Assembly (NCBI GenBank): GCA_963978905.1
Contig: OZ022256.1
Span: 12,197,501 to 12,261,500 of the forward strand
Direction: 5' to 3'
DNA length: 64,000 nt
Origin: Trichostrongylus colubriformis
Taxonomy: Eukaryota; Nematoda; Chromadorea; Rhabditida; Trichostrongylidae
The position numbers and the translations under genes were made by a program. Shown here in pieces: positions 11,936 through 22,925 of the stretch (the first letter of the stretch is position 1; the number at the start of each line of letters is the position of its first letter). Under the pieces are notes generated by a model, which did no database searches, had not been told where the DNA came from, and saw only the letters and a list, made by a program, of their open reading frames with translations.

Positions 11936-12199
11936 TTATCGATGTTTATCGTTTTCGTAAACATGCTTCACTACTTGAAATTTTACATAGTCTAGCGGTC
12001 GATACCCAGTGTTGCTGCAAGTACCGCATAAGAAAATGATTCCGAGTGAACCGCTTGCTTTGCTATCACAAAAATAGGTTGTATCATGATTATCAATTGA
12101 GAACGCATTATCAAGAGAAACACACCACTTTAAGAACGCCAGGCATTCAGCGGTCGATACATCGGTCAGTGTATCAGAACATAAACAAAATATGTTCAC
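11936..12199 (-). pseudogene. possible captured coding fragment, unidentified
   Basis: An 87-codon open frame on the minus strand within the insertion that splits the foldback. It is cysteine-rich (short blocks such as TAECLAF, KWCVS, YFCDSK and FLCGTCSN) and looks more protein-like than surrounding frames, loosely like a small extracellular cysteine module. No start in good context and no partner exon was found, so it may be a gene fragment carried by an element, or chance. Confidence 0.25.
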
Positions 12200-12613
12200 A
12201 CCTTCTCAAATCTCAATGGTAGGCGAGGAAGAGAAGATAACCAAAGTGCACACTTTTGCGAGTACTGCATTTCTGAATCTTAAAAACAGCAAAAAGTTGA
12301 GCGATTTGAATAATAAGTAGTACCATTCTGTAGAGCTGAAAAAGCTCTATCAAAACATATGCACACGCATTTTTTGGTCTCAATGGCAGACGAGAAAAAT
12401 GAGGTGCGCAAGTGCCAATTTTTTGCCTTCAGCTTACTTCATTTCCAAACCTCATAAATATCAGGTAGTCGAAGGAATCGAAAAACAGATAGTATGGTTT
12501 TGTAGAGCAAAAAAAGCTCTATCGAAAACATGTATAAGCTTCGTCGAAAGGTAAAGGAAACAATGTGAAAAACGAGGTTGAAAAAAACCGCAAGGACTTA
12601 TTCCCCAACCCAA

Positions 12614-15581
12614 TATAAAGGTCGCGTGCTTAAGATTGTGAAAGTGAAGAGAAGACGACTGAAACTGTCATGGCCCCTGCCCATCGTTTATTTCCGAAAA
12701 GGGCGGATTAGACAAAAAAAAAGGGGAGCTAGGATATCGTCGGAGAATGCTCTAAGTTACTTCGGCCGTTAATATTCGATAAAATTTAAAAGCAGTTAAA
12801 TCGCACGGAATTTCGAATGTGTCGCATAACTTTTGCGCCACAATAGTACATACATTGAGCTTTTGTTTCGAATGATGAAGACCCCTGCTAAACACTCTTC
12901 CACATCCTAGTTTCTACTGTGGATCATATCCAAGTTGAAATGCATTTCGTCTGAATCTCTATACGTCTACCATGGAACAAAATCAGCGGTTTTTTTTCAA
13001 TTTCTGAGAAGTCTGAAACACTCTCTTCTGTTGTTACTCTGAGCGAAATACTCTATTGAATTCCGGAACCATCCTGCCTTTCTTTATGGTAAATTTATTT
13101 TAGAGACGGTGATAGAGGTGATTCGGGACAAATATGGAAAGATCATTAAAAACGAAAGCCGACGTGCTAGATAGTGCGAAATTGAAGAAAAAACGGAATG
13201 AAACGGTCAAAAGCGAGAAATGAGACCCCCTTCCCGCCGTTCGCTCTCAAAAAGGGCTGGTCGAGTGTAAAAAAGGATGGAATAAAACAAGTGGCAGTTG
13301 TTGAAAAAGACGGCTCTTGTGAAGGGCGTGGGCACTTTTTCTCATCGTAAAAGTCCGCCACATACAGTTAACCGATAACTTAGATCCGCACTTTGGTAGT
13401 TCTCATTACTGACATTACTCCTATCACTGCCCTCAATAGTGGTCGGTACATTTCCTACGTAGAGCCTTCACAAGTGAGTATAACTGGGAAAATGTGGAGC
13501 ATTATGAATGCCTGTGCCACTCAGTTCAAGAAGACTATGCCAGCCCAACATATTTCACTGAAATTTTGACATTTCACGCTCCGTCACTTCGTCTACATTT
13601 CCGACAAGTTAGTTGGTTCACTGAATCGTCAAGTCAGTTCGTTCGTTGAAACTATAAATTCCAAAACCTCATATAGTCCTGCTCACCTGTCCACAAACTG
13701 CCTGCGAAGTAAATTAATGCATAACCTTCATCAACCACCGCTTTTTAATTCGAATAACTCTTACCCTGCAACTCTGTCGCCCATATTGGTTGCTGTCATA
13801 CTCCGCATCTGCCTACGTTACAGCCAGCGGCGATGCAGAGTATAAACACGATCCTGCTCATATGATGGTAATAGAGCGAATATGAGTAAGACCGTTTCCT
13901 GAAGGTATCACTAACTATGACAAAAGAGGGACAAAATTTGCTGAGATCGATTCATGAGCTGAGTGATGGCAGCTTCAAACGATTTGAACACTTTGCCCTC
14001 TTTGTTGCTTCTAACAGTATAACCATATATCATTCACTGAACAGTATGAGAAGCTTGAAACCTGGCAGTGATCCGTTCCGAAGCCCGTCTCCTATATACG
14101 TTCTAGACCTAAAAATGCACTGAGCTGACCATTTTCTGGCGCATAGATTGCTGAATTCATCTGTTCTTTACTGTTATATGTAGAATACAAATTCAAATTG
14201 CATAGATCTTGTCCCACGGTCAACTTTTCACAAAATTGAGCCTTCGAATTATTGCGAGATTTTTCTGTATACGAAGGGGTTTAGCAATACCCTTTGTCAG
14301 GTGCCACACTTATTCAATCAATGAATACTGGAACTGACTCTATTGATATTGGGTCGAATCAGAGCGGTACACTGCAAATCATCACATACTTTTGCAAAGC
14401 TGGTCTCCCTCAATTTAACAACCTATACATAGCAACAAGTTCAGAGTGGTGTGGACATATTTGTTTATGTAAATACCAAAAACACCAGGAGAGCATTTTT
14501 GGCTGACGGTATTTGCTACCGTAACGCTTGCAGTTCGTTAGGTTGCACCATTGCTTACACGACACCTTGCTACGCCTTCGGGCGTGAATCCAATGAATTT
14601 TTTTATCATGATCACCTTTTTTCGTATACTTTTGCTTATTCTCCCATTCATTGTTTCACTTGATTCCTGTTGTTGTTGTTTCACCTAGTTCACATATAAT
14701 GAATAAATGAAATACACCCTACGAGACAACAAATGACATCTTTTACGGCGAGCAATTCAGAAAGGTGATGTTGTAGATCGAAGGGGTGCGCCAGGCGAAT
14801 ACGGATCACAACGTCACCCTTTTCTGTGCGGGTTTCTCTACCATTTATAGCTTCTAACCTCGAATATTCGCTTCACAACATTTCTTCCCATCTTCACCTT
14901 TCTCCCGACCCCTCCCGAATCCTTTAATGCTCGGATCATCAACTGCACTTCTCAAGGATTTTTATTATATTTTTTTCGACGACAAGGTGCACTAGGTATC
15001 TTTTATAACGCTGATGTAATGAAGTTGCTGGAAGATCACTTTTACTTGAATGGCACGGGCCAGCGACCTGTTTTATTTCCCTACTAGTGTCTCTATACCA
15101 CACTCATATGGGAGAAAAGAAGCACTTCGACGGTGATAAGCCAGAATAAACAAAATTCTTATCACTGGTGTTAGTCTCATACTACAAACTACAAAGACTA
15201 CACGTGAACGCACAGGAGCACCGTAACCTTTTAGCGGTTTTTGCAGTGGTGACCGGTTACACGTTTTATACTTTACTAATGCAGCGGTTTTGATGTTAAT
15301 CAACTTACAATTAGTGACGGCAGAATCATCAAATTTGAGTGGGGCACGGTTTCAGGAAATGCAGAGTGTTGAACAACGTTCAGTTCCGATCCGATCACCA
15401 ATCTCAGTACAATAGAGCATCAATCATTGATTTTCATTCCCAGATCTACATGTATGCCTAGTGATCGGATTTCAATCGCTTTTATGCTATCTGTAACACT
15501 GGACGCTCAAGTTGTGCACTCACATGTAGTGCACCACTACTGGCTTGAGGGCACTGTCAAGGAAAATAGCTCCCCCCCTCT
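12614..15581. other. 3 kb without a recognised gene
   Basis: I found no splice-consistent gene on either strand. 13105-13155 is a diverged copy of the sequence left of the 9951 foldback, and 13190-13260 belongs to the dispersed repeat noted at 4665. Several 60-75-codon open frames near 13917-14663 have no recognisable domain. Confidence 0.4.
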
Positions 15582-16891
15582 CTACGGAGACATGATACGA
15601 CCCCCTTCTTTTGATTTCTGCAATACCAGCAACTGTTGGGGAATTGTTTAGTTGCGGTGTGTTTTAACACTATGTATTCTTACCTGAGACGAAATGATAA
15701 TCATTTCACATTTCCTCACACGGGTTCGCTGTGAAATACCCTTCCTTTCCCATCTGCTCACTGAAAATTTAGATTCTAGGCTTATCGCTGACCCCTGCAG
15801 GTATACAAACCACCCTCCTGTCCGGTCAAATACGGCCTCCTGTCGGGCAATCGTCGATCCCCGCGTACCATAACTGGCATGGTCCTCGGGAGGGTCTAAA
15901 CATTCTACAATTCGAAGCAGAAGCTGTGAAACTGAGAGGTTCACTATTTTGTCAGACTTTAGCTTGCGTAGGTCACTTCTAAGCCTGGGATGTTTTTGAG
16001 CTTTCTACATTCCTTGAGAGGTGTATGCGTGGCGTATTCTGAAACCGACTAGCTCGCTTAACCATTTGCGGCTGTCAAAATAGGTGCATTCTATAAATGT
16101 TCTCAAGTTGCTCGATAAACCCACAAACTGGTTGGATAGCCCAAGGATAAAACACGCTCCCAAAGCTACGTAAAAGTTTTTTAGTCACTGTCGGAGTATG
16201 AGTAACAAGTGATCATGAGTGCGGAAATGGCCGTGAATTGACCGTGAAATGCGAAATTACGCTCAGCGAGACACGTCGTGTCTCAAATTGTAACCAAGGT
16301 TGTTCGCTAATGATACATGTCAATGAAAAGGCGCAAAAGTGACTGAGGGCTCACATCACACACAAGACAATTGTTACTTCGTGGGAACACACATGGCTCC
16401 TGACCACCACAACTTCTGTGTATTTAGAGGTGGTGGGGAATCCCGTGGTAGAGGTGGCAACTTGAAATTCATGGCCCAAATGTCAGCTGGGTGCCGTATG
16501 CTATTTTTCGGTGCACCTGAACAGCATAAAAGCAGCTATGATTTTATACAAGGTCAAACGTCCTGTCTATACGTTGCATCACTACGTCGATTTTTTTTTC
16601 GCAAAACCTGGACTGTCTTCCAATTTGGCTTTGATCAGTTTTTGTGGTCGCCACAAAACTCGCTCTTAATTTTGATGCCATGAAAAAGAAGTGCGAACGT
16701 AGACTGAGAAATGTGCACACCGGACAGAACTTAATCCTCTAAAGCTACCTGGCGGCTGTGTAGCATTATCGAATTTTCGCTTTGCGACGCCACCAGCGCG
16801 ACTTCCCGCTGTTGGTTGGAAATCTGCTCAGGAGGCAATGGGTTGGTTCCATAGAGGTCCTCCAAAGAACAGCTCTTTATCTCGTCATTGT
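15582..16891 (-). CDS. 3' part of an unrecognised multi-exon gene (possible PH-like C-terminus)
   Basis: Four minus-strand exons join with matching phases: 16891-16749, 16703-16655, 15931-15684 and 15632-15582 (TAG stop). Acceptors for the first three are TTTTCAG, TTTCTCAG and CCTCTCAG; the 15684 donor is GTAAGA. The first exon contains the block SLEDLYGTNPLPPEQ; the third contains TGGWFVYLQG and RVRKCEMIIISSQ; the last adds LLVLQKSKEGGRIMSP. The final region resembles strands of a pleckstrin-homology domain (basic strand, hydrophobic strand, KSKEGGR turn), but this is only a similarity of pattern. The 16655 donor is weak and the second exon is the least certain. Upstream exons beyond 16891 were not found; a possible fragment lies near 17460-17565. 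Function unknown. Confidence 0.5.
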
Positions 16892-17769
16892 CTGAAAATA
16901 ATACCTTTTGTGCCCTAAAAAGGCAAAATAGTAAGATAAAAAGTAAAAGAACAGTAAGATAACATAATTACAATCCTCATTAAAAAATAACTAATTCGGT
17001 CGTAGCACTTCAAAGATATTGTACGTAGTGTGCGCAATTACACGCAAAAAAATCCATTCTATTCCGCACTTTCCCCGCTGCTCGCCGCGCGCGGCCGCGT
17101 GAAAATACAACATAAGGCTACATATCTCTACCCGGCTATCTAGTTCTATCCGAATGCGCTAAATATAATACCATTGATTCTGTCCATATTCGTGGAGGTA
17201 CAGTACATTTTGGAGCGCCTCGGTGTGACCTACGGACTTGGGTAAGAGTGTATCAAACTCTCTCAATCCGCCACACACTCTCACTCTTGCCACGCACTCT
17301 CCTTCTCGTCACTCACCCCAGTCCAGGCCACGCCTTACAGGCGCTCCGAAATGGACTATATGTGGCGATGTATCTGACCATGTAACGGTTGAGACTGTGA
17401 ATTGAACAACGGATAACTTTTGTACCACTTCATCTTAGCTAGTAGAAAGGAAGGTTTTGGAAGCCTAAAATAGGTAGAAATTATGCGAATTAGCGAGTTT
17501 GAAGAGAAGACTCCAACTGGCCCACATGGGTCTCCAGCCGAAAATGCCATTTCCGAGAAATGTTCAGTGATCCTGATAAAAAGGGCGAGGTGTGCCAAAA
17601 CAATGTTTAAACTGTAGTTCGACCAGGTCGGCTACAACCTTCGGCGCAAATTAGTGATAAGGTTGTATCTTATTTCCTTGGACAGACACACCTCTGTTGA
17701 TAGATAGGTCGGCCGGAGAAAATATAAAGACCCAAATTTGGAAGCAACACCACCCCATTCTGCGATAAA
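16892..17769. other. intergenic region with one MITE and a TATA-like site
   Basis: Lies between the minus-strand gene ending upstream and the plus-strand gene starting at 17770. It holds the MITE at 17199-17360. A TATATAAAG-like site lies at about 17722-17731, 40-50 bp before the start codon. Confidence 0.4.
17199..17360. mobile_element. short TIR element (CATTYCGGAGCGCCT family), copy 2
   Basis: Left end CAGTACATTTTGGAGCGCCT, right end AGGCGCTCCGAAATGGACTA. Its interior (GAGTGTATCAAACTCTCTC, CACACTCTCACTC) is the inverse of the copy at 8073-8208. Confidence 0.7.
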
Positions 17770-20700
17770 ATGGTCGCTAATTCAGGTGAGCATCCCCTAA
17801 TCTTTAGCCATTGCTGCTACTCTACCTTATAGACCTCATATTTCTTGCAACTTCCATACCTAAATATAGCAAATGTAGCGCGTGCGGGGAAAACAATGCT
17901 CTGGGCTAATAAGGCTAGGATTTTCAAGGGTATAGCTTTCGAAAATGCAACTTGCGCTTCGAACTCATAGTGGGCGTCTCCGAATAGTGTGCCCGATCTC
18001 TCCACATGAAGAATGTCGCGAAGAACGAAGAAGAACGTCCAAATGTCGCGTTCACCCTCATTGGTGAGAGGAAACAGCTACCACCCTTTGTAGGCGTGCA
18101 AACAGTGCCATAGGCGGTGGACCTGTGCGCGCAATCCTCACTAGACATCGCGCATAAAAGGCAAAACACCCCTACTTACGCGGTCCAGATAGATGTGTGT
18201 CATTAGGGCAGAAAATTCGCGTTGCAACGTCCGCCGTGCGAGGCGACGATGATGCATTCTTTGTGTGATCGCTTCAGGACTTTACTCATGCGTGGCCGCC
18301 ACGTCGCACCATCGTGTAGCGCGCCGGACGCGGGCGCCCGAATTTTCGGTTCTAATGGCACTCCACAGCACATACTCCCTCCACCAGGGTCCACCGCAAG
18401 TCGAGGATTCCTCGACAGGGGGAGGGGTCGTATTTGACGGGAGGCATGAGAGACCGTAATGGCAGATGTCGGCGATGGTCTCAGGCCAGATGATGAGCGT
18501 AACGTGCCGTCAGCTAATCCAGTTGTGTAGGAAAATATGATAAAATTCAAGCTATCAACACAAAACTTACGGGTAAAAATACTAATGTAAGTAATGCTAT
18601 GCAGTCAACAATAGTTACTGTAGAGGTCATGTAGATGTGAAAGAAGGGGGTGGGGGTCGTATTTGAGTTCCTGTTAAGGAGGAGTTCGTACTAAGACGGC
18701 CACTTTCGACCCCTGGGTGTGCCCTGCCCCCTACACATATGTGTCTTTTGCCGTCTTCGTGCAGACTCCCGCGGAATATTGCAAAATTGTACCAGTCGAG
18801 AAAGCAGCAGGGCTATTGCCAACAGTTCCAACATTCTATTCTTATCGAAGAACTTTCAGAGGCCAAAGCAATTCTACGTCCAATTTTCGACGCATACAAC
18901 AAAGCTCTCGAAGACCATCAGGTGGACAAGGTAGGTATTCGAGGCAAATGAAGATGTACTTTCATTTCATTACCTAAATGTGATAAAAAACGTGGCCGCT
19001 ATGATAGTATATCTTCTGAGATGCACACAAGTACCTGCTGCCATTCAACTGATTGATAATTTAGAGCTTGGTTTGCTTAGGCATTAATCACGGATCCAAT
19101 CCATGGAACTCTCATTTCGTGACAGAGCTCCTTGTCATTATCCCGTCTTCACCCTTCATTTTCGCACTGAAACATATAGTGAATGCTTCTCCTGATACAG
19201 TAATTTCTTCGATATTCTGTGCTATAGATCAGCTTATCCTTAACTCTACCCCTAAAAGCACAGATTAGATTAGCCACTTGCCTTCTTGGGGCAGGTAGAC
19301 CTTTGGACAACTGCCGGGATTACTCCTTTGTTACGGCGTGACAGCGCATCCTCACGGCGCTATGCTCGCACGAATTCCACCAAGCCGCGCCCCCCCCCCC
19401 CCAACCAAATCACTCCTGGCGGTGTAGGAACCGCTTTTCAAAGTGGCGTTTTCGTGGCGAAGGAAGTGTGCAAACCATCACGATTATATAAAATAAGAAA
19501 GAAATTCTGATGGTGAAGATGACCTCTGCGGAGCGAATTAGGTGATGTCGTTGAAATTCGAGTGATACCACTAAGCAAAAACTCGTTTCTAGGCTGCCTC
19601 ATTTCTGGTGTTCCTAGGGTTTTCCGTTATTTTTTACTCTGATGGATGAGTCAGAATCTTTGCTATCAGTAATGGGCACGATAACACGATTTATCGCATG
19701 ATGTGACTTCAAATTCAAGCAAAACATTTTTCGGCAGACTCATGAGATAACCAATCTTTTTCATGCGACGGGCTCTGGCATCTCCAACCGTCCAGAAAAA
19801 TCTGTATACGCATTTTTCAAGGCCGCGTTCATGCTTTGCGGTGCCGGCGACGGGACGTGCCTGCATGTCTCTGCGTCTCCGCCTATGCTACACTGTCTTG
19901 TTGCCGGCGTCGTCTCCGCACCTCATCGTGCCACGCTGACTGCGAACGCAGCCACCCCCTGCCGGCGCAAAGTATGAACGTGGCCTGAAAGCACCGTTCG
20001 CGATAATTTGCCTATTCCGTTTACATCCGTTAGCAGATATCCCCTTCCGCAACTTCAAATGGTGCACCCTCAATGCAGCACTAAGGTGAATAGTAAGCGT
20101 GTAGAGTACCCAAGAGTAAAATTGCGTCCACCTAATAAAGATGACCGACACTGCCCTACGATTTGACCAGTGGATCAACGATGAAAATTATGTGAGGGAG
20201 GACTCTTGCTGTCGTGGGATGGATGAAATCATAGTAGGAAAGGCAACGCTCTTAGGGTAAAATGATTAGTATCGCTGAATTACTGTTAATAAAATCAAAT
20301 AAAAATTTGTCCTGATGCCTACCGCCAAACTGTGATCTCGTCCAGACTAAATTCGGGGAACCATATCTTTCAGAGTTCCGGGGTTTTCCGATTTTTCTTC
20401 ACTCGTGCATTCCTTAGCACCTCTAAAATCACTACTGAGATCGATAACCCACGAAGGTCATCGTAAACTGTGCGTGTACAGGACGCTTTCCTTGTATAGT
20501 GGGGGAAGGGGAGGGGGGGAGGAGAGGGGCTGACGAGGGCGGTGTTAGGGTTCTAGTTCTTTACAAGGAAAACTAAAGGGAATTCAAATTAGTATTTGCA
20601 GTATAATTCGGGGAGGCAAGACCTACTCACTTTCAAGTATAACCAATCAATGCAAAGAGTTATAGGCAGCTGGCTACTATCTCCCGGACGCGGCGTTGAT

Positions 20701-22205
20701 CCACAAGGGGAAAAGTTGTTGCTATGGACGAGAAGGTGAGATTTTTCGGAGAATGCAGATTTTGGTAATATTTCCAGGCAACTCATCGCCTGCTTACAAT
20801 TACTTCGCCTTCTGATCGACCCCACTTGTGGAGTACTCAATTCTTGACAGCGTGACACAAATTAGGCCGCGTTCATGCTTTACGCACCGACGCCGGCACC
20901 GGCAGCGACGGCGTCAAAATCATGTGCCCGCCGCCAATCACGGCGGTGCTCTGGTGACACACATGATTTCGACGCCGTCGCTGCCGGTGCCGACGTCAGT
21001 GCGCAAAGTATGAACGCTGGGATTGGAACAAGTTTGGGATGTGTGGGGCATGCGACAAGAAGTAAAGAGAGCACATGGACCAAGTTAAGCTCCGCCCACG
21101 GTAGAGGGAGCGTCCTTGGAAAATTCCGTTTTCGGACCGAGAAATTGTTGATTAGGTTCCAATATGACCCAAACTTGGGGGTGGGGGGCGAAATGGATTA
21201 CGGTTAGGAACGAGTTTCTGAGCCATGAAAGAGGCTTAGGCACATTGGGGAGGGGACATCTTTGGTGGTGGGCGGAGCTTGGACGTTTCATGAAAACAAC
21301 CTGTGGAGATGGCGACAAGTTTGGAATGGGTACGACATGGGACAAGGAGTAAAGATCACTTATGGATCAGGTTGAGCTGCGCACGCGGTGGGCAGAGCGT
21401 TATTTGGTAATGGGTACTGAATAAGTTTATAGAAAAAGGCAATTTCGATCGAGCTACTGGCGTCCTAGTATCACGCACACAGTAGTGTGCGCCAGCTTAC
21501 TGGTATTTCAATAATTCAGTTGCGATTGGTACCAGTACATGGAAACGTTTAGAAGTGAATGAAAAACACTTACTGAAATAAAATGCAAAGAAAATCTGCA
21601 CCGGCGAGGATCCAACTTACGGTCCCTATTCTGCAAATCCGAAACATCACCCAGTGAGCCATGGTAGCCGATGCTAGCACAGCAAAAGCCGTGCTGATGG
21701 CAAAGTGCCTCGCCAATGAGGTGTCACAGGCAAACTTTGACCCCTCCTTACTCGCTTCAGAATGGCTCTTTGCAATTTTGGTTTTCACAGTTATAATCAT
21801 TATTCGGGGCTCTATCGATCAATCCGGGTCCCATTTCCAAAGTTCCAAGAGATGCTGAAGTCCTTTCCTTGTGAGAAGTTTCATGAAAAAATCAGAATTA
21901 TGCTTAGGTTGTTTGTTTTCAGAAATCAAGAAGGAGCTGTTGAAGTTTGATGAAATGATGGGAAAAGCGACAACAAAGGTGAAAACAAAGTATATTTCAT
22001 TTTTTCTTCAAAATCCATTCCTCAAGCAATCACTTTATAGCTCATTGATGACACATATCAAATGACACCAGAGTACATAATCATCAGTGCTGGTTACCAG
22101 ACAACAAGCGAGAAAATCGGCACCGTTAGCGGTAAATTCACCCAGATTTGGAAGAAGTCTGGCAACTCGTATTTGATCTATCACGATGAATTTGATATGA
22201 ATTAA
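17770..22205 (+). CDS. NTF2-like / DUF4440 (SnoaL-type) small protein, one internal exon not located
   Basis: Exons found: 17770-17785 (ATG in AAAATGG context), 18860-18930, 21923-21978 and 22041-22205 (TAA). The first two join in phase to a helix with the block AKAILRPIFDAYNKALEDHQ. The third starts two bases into a codon and carries EIKKELLKFDEMMGKATTK; the fourth carries YIIISAGY, GKFTQIWKKSGNSYLIYHDE and ends FDMN. This order (N-terminal helix, helix, then strands ending in a TQIW..LIYHDE signature) is that of the cone-shaped NTF2-like DUF4440 family, common in nematodes; its substrates are generally unknown. The usual second segment (YHPDA..V-type strand and glycine turn) should sit between 18930 and 21923, starting in phase 0 and ending after one base, but I could not find it. 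Two MITEs lie in that intron. ATTAAA follows the stop. Confidence 0.65.
19819..19988. mobile_element. TTCATAC-type short MITE
   Basis: Left end AAGGCCGCGTTCATGCTTTG, right end CAAAGTATGAACGTGGCCT. Lies in the large gap of the NTF2-like gene. Confidence 0.8.
20864..21021. mobile_element. TTCATAC-type short MITE with GC-rich internal palindrome
   Basis: Left end AGGCCGCGTTCATGCTTTAC, right end GCAAAGTATGAACGCTGG. The interior is itself palindromic: ACGCCGGCACCGGCAGCGAC near the left is inverted near the right. Confidence 0.8.
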
Positions 22206-22311
22206 AGAAATATTCGTCAGCTTTGACTATATACAGTACTTGCAAACATAAACAGTTCAGCTTTACATGTGTTAGGATGGCAAATGTGGTGTGAAACAAA
22301 CGATGCGCAGA

Positions 22312-22583
22312 TCAAATCTCGCCACCGTCAATCACTTGTTTCATCGCCCTGAAACGATCACCTGTAGGGTCAAACATCGTGTCAAAGAAATTGGCTGCCA
22401 ACATGACCACGTTCGACAATACAGTCCCACCGCTGGAAGTATTGCTGTGCGACCTCCTCACCTCCTGCAAAATGGAGTCCGAGGGAAGGTTGGAAGGTTC
22501 ACCTACCGAAAAAATCGTTGTCTTAGCGCTTCGCCGTGGTGGATGTACACTCGAAGTACGACAGGTCGGCGAGGTTCGTGATG
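22312..22583 (-). CDS. 3' exons of an unrecognised minus-strand gene
   Basis: The last exon 22464-22312 (TTTTGCAG acceptor, TGA stop) contains SGGTVLSNVVMLAANFFDTM and ends VIDGGEI. An upstream exon ends at 22507 with donor GTAGGT and contains TCRTSSVHPPRRSAKTTIFS, in phase. It runs back into the MITE at 22584-22765, so its 5' boundary is unclear. On the far side, 22770-22925 has coding-like text in other frames (for example RLFVDGVKPLVALS), but I could not join it. Tail-to-tail with the NTF2-like gene. Product unknown. Confidence 0.4.
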
Positions 22584-22765
22584 CTTGGGCCGCTTTCATA
22601 CTTTGCAGAGACAGAGCGTGGCTGCGTTCACATGCAGCGAGGTAGGGTGACACAGGAAAGGTGCAGTGGCGACGCAGGCAACGATACAGAGTGGAACAGG
22701 CGGAAACGCAGAGATAGGCAACCACACCGGCTGCTAGCATCGCAAAGTATGAACGCGACCTCAAG
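22584..22765. mobile_element. TTCATAC-type short MITE, adjacent to or inside a coding exon
   Basis: Left end CTTGGGCCGCTTTCATACTT, right end AAGTATGAACGCGACCTCAAG. Minus-strand frames stay open through most of the element, so it could be read through as part of the neighbouring exon. Confidence 0.8.
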
Positions 22766-22925
22766 CCCCTGACACCTCCAGTCTACAGTAAGACCCTCAC
22801 AACGCGCGACGACGCACTCCGCACTGAGTAGTGACCCAACGTCGCGTCTCTTCACCTGATCCGGACAGAGCCACCAACGGCTTCACGCCATCCACAAACA
22901 AGCGAATGTCATTCACATCATATTA

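Larger units (their letters stand above)
9951..12613. mobile_element. large palindromic foldback element with TA target duplication, interrupted by a 1.28-kb insertion
   Basis: Ends TTGGGTTGGGGAATAAGTCC and its inverse, flanked by TA (9949-9950 and 12614-12615), fit a mariner-type element. Left arm 9951-10637 pairs with 10638-10907 plus 12190-12613; removing 10908-12189 restores the palindrome (about 1.38 kb). Each arm carries the mini-hairpin motif GATAGAGC-loop-GCTCTAC four times (left arm at 10041, 10213, 10381 and 10530), spaced about 150-170 bp, so the arm itself is built from degenerate tandem units. No transposase seen. Confidence 0.85.

Noticed and set aside
15524..15617. Alternative exon ending in a VVVHY-type text with a GTGAGT donor
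   Set aside because: Its phase does not match the strong donor at 15684; the 15632-15582 exon does.
18203..18550. 115-codon minus-strand frame in a GC-rich patch
   Set aside because: It lies within an intron of the plus-strand NTF2-like gene, has no known domain, and its GC content alone explains the length.
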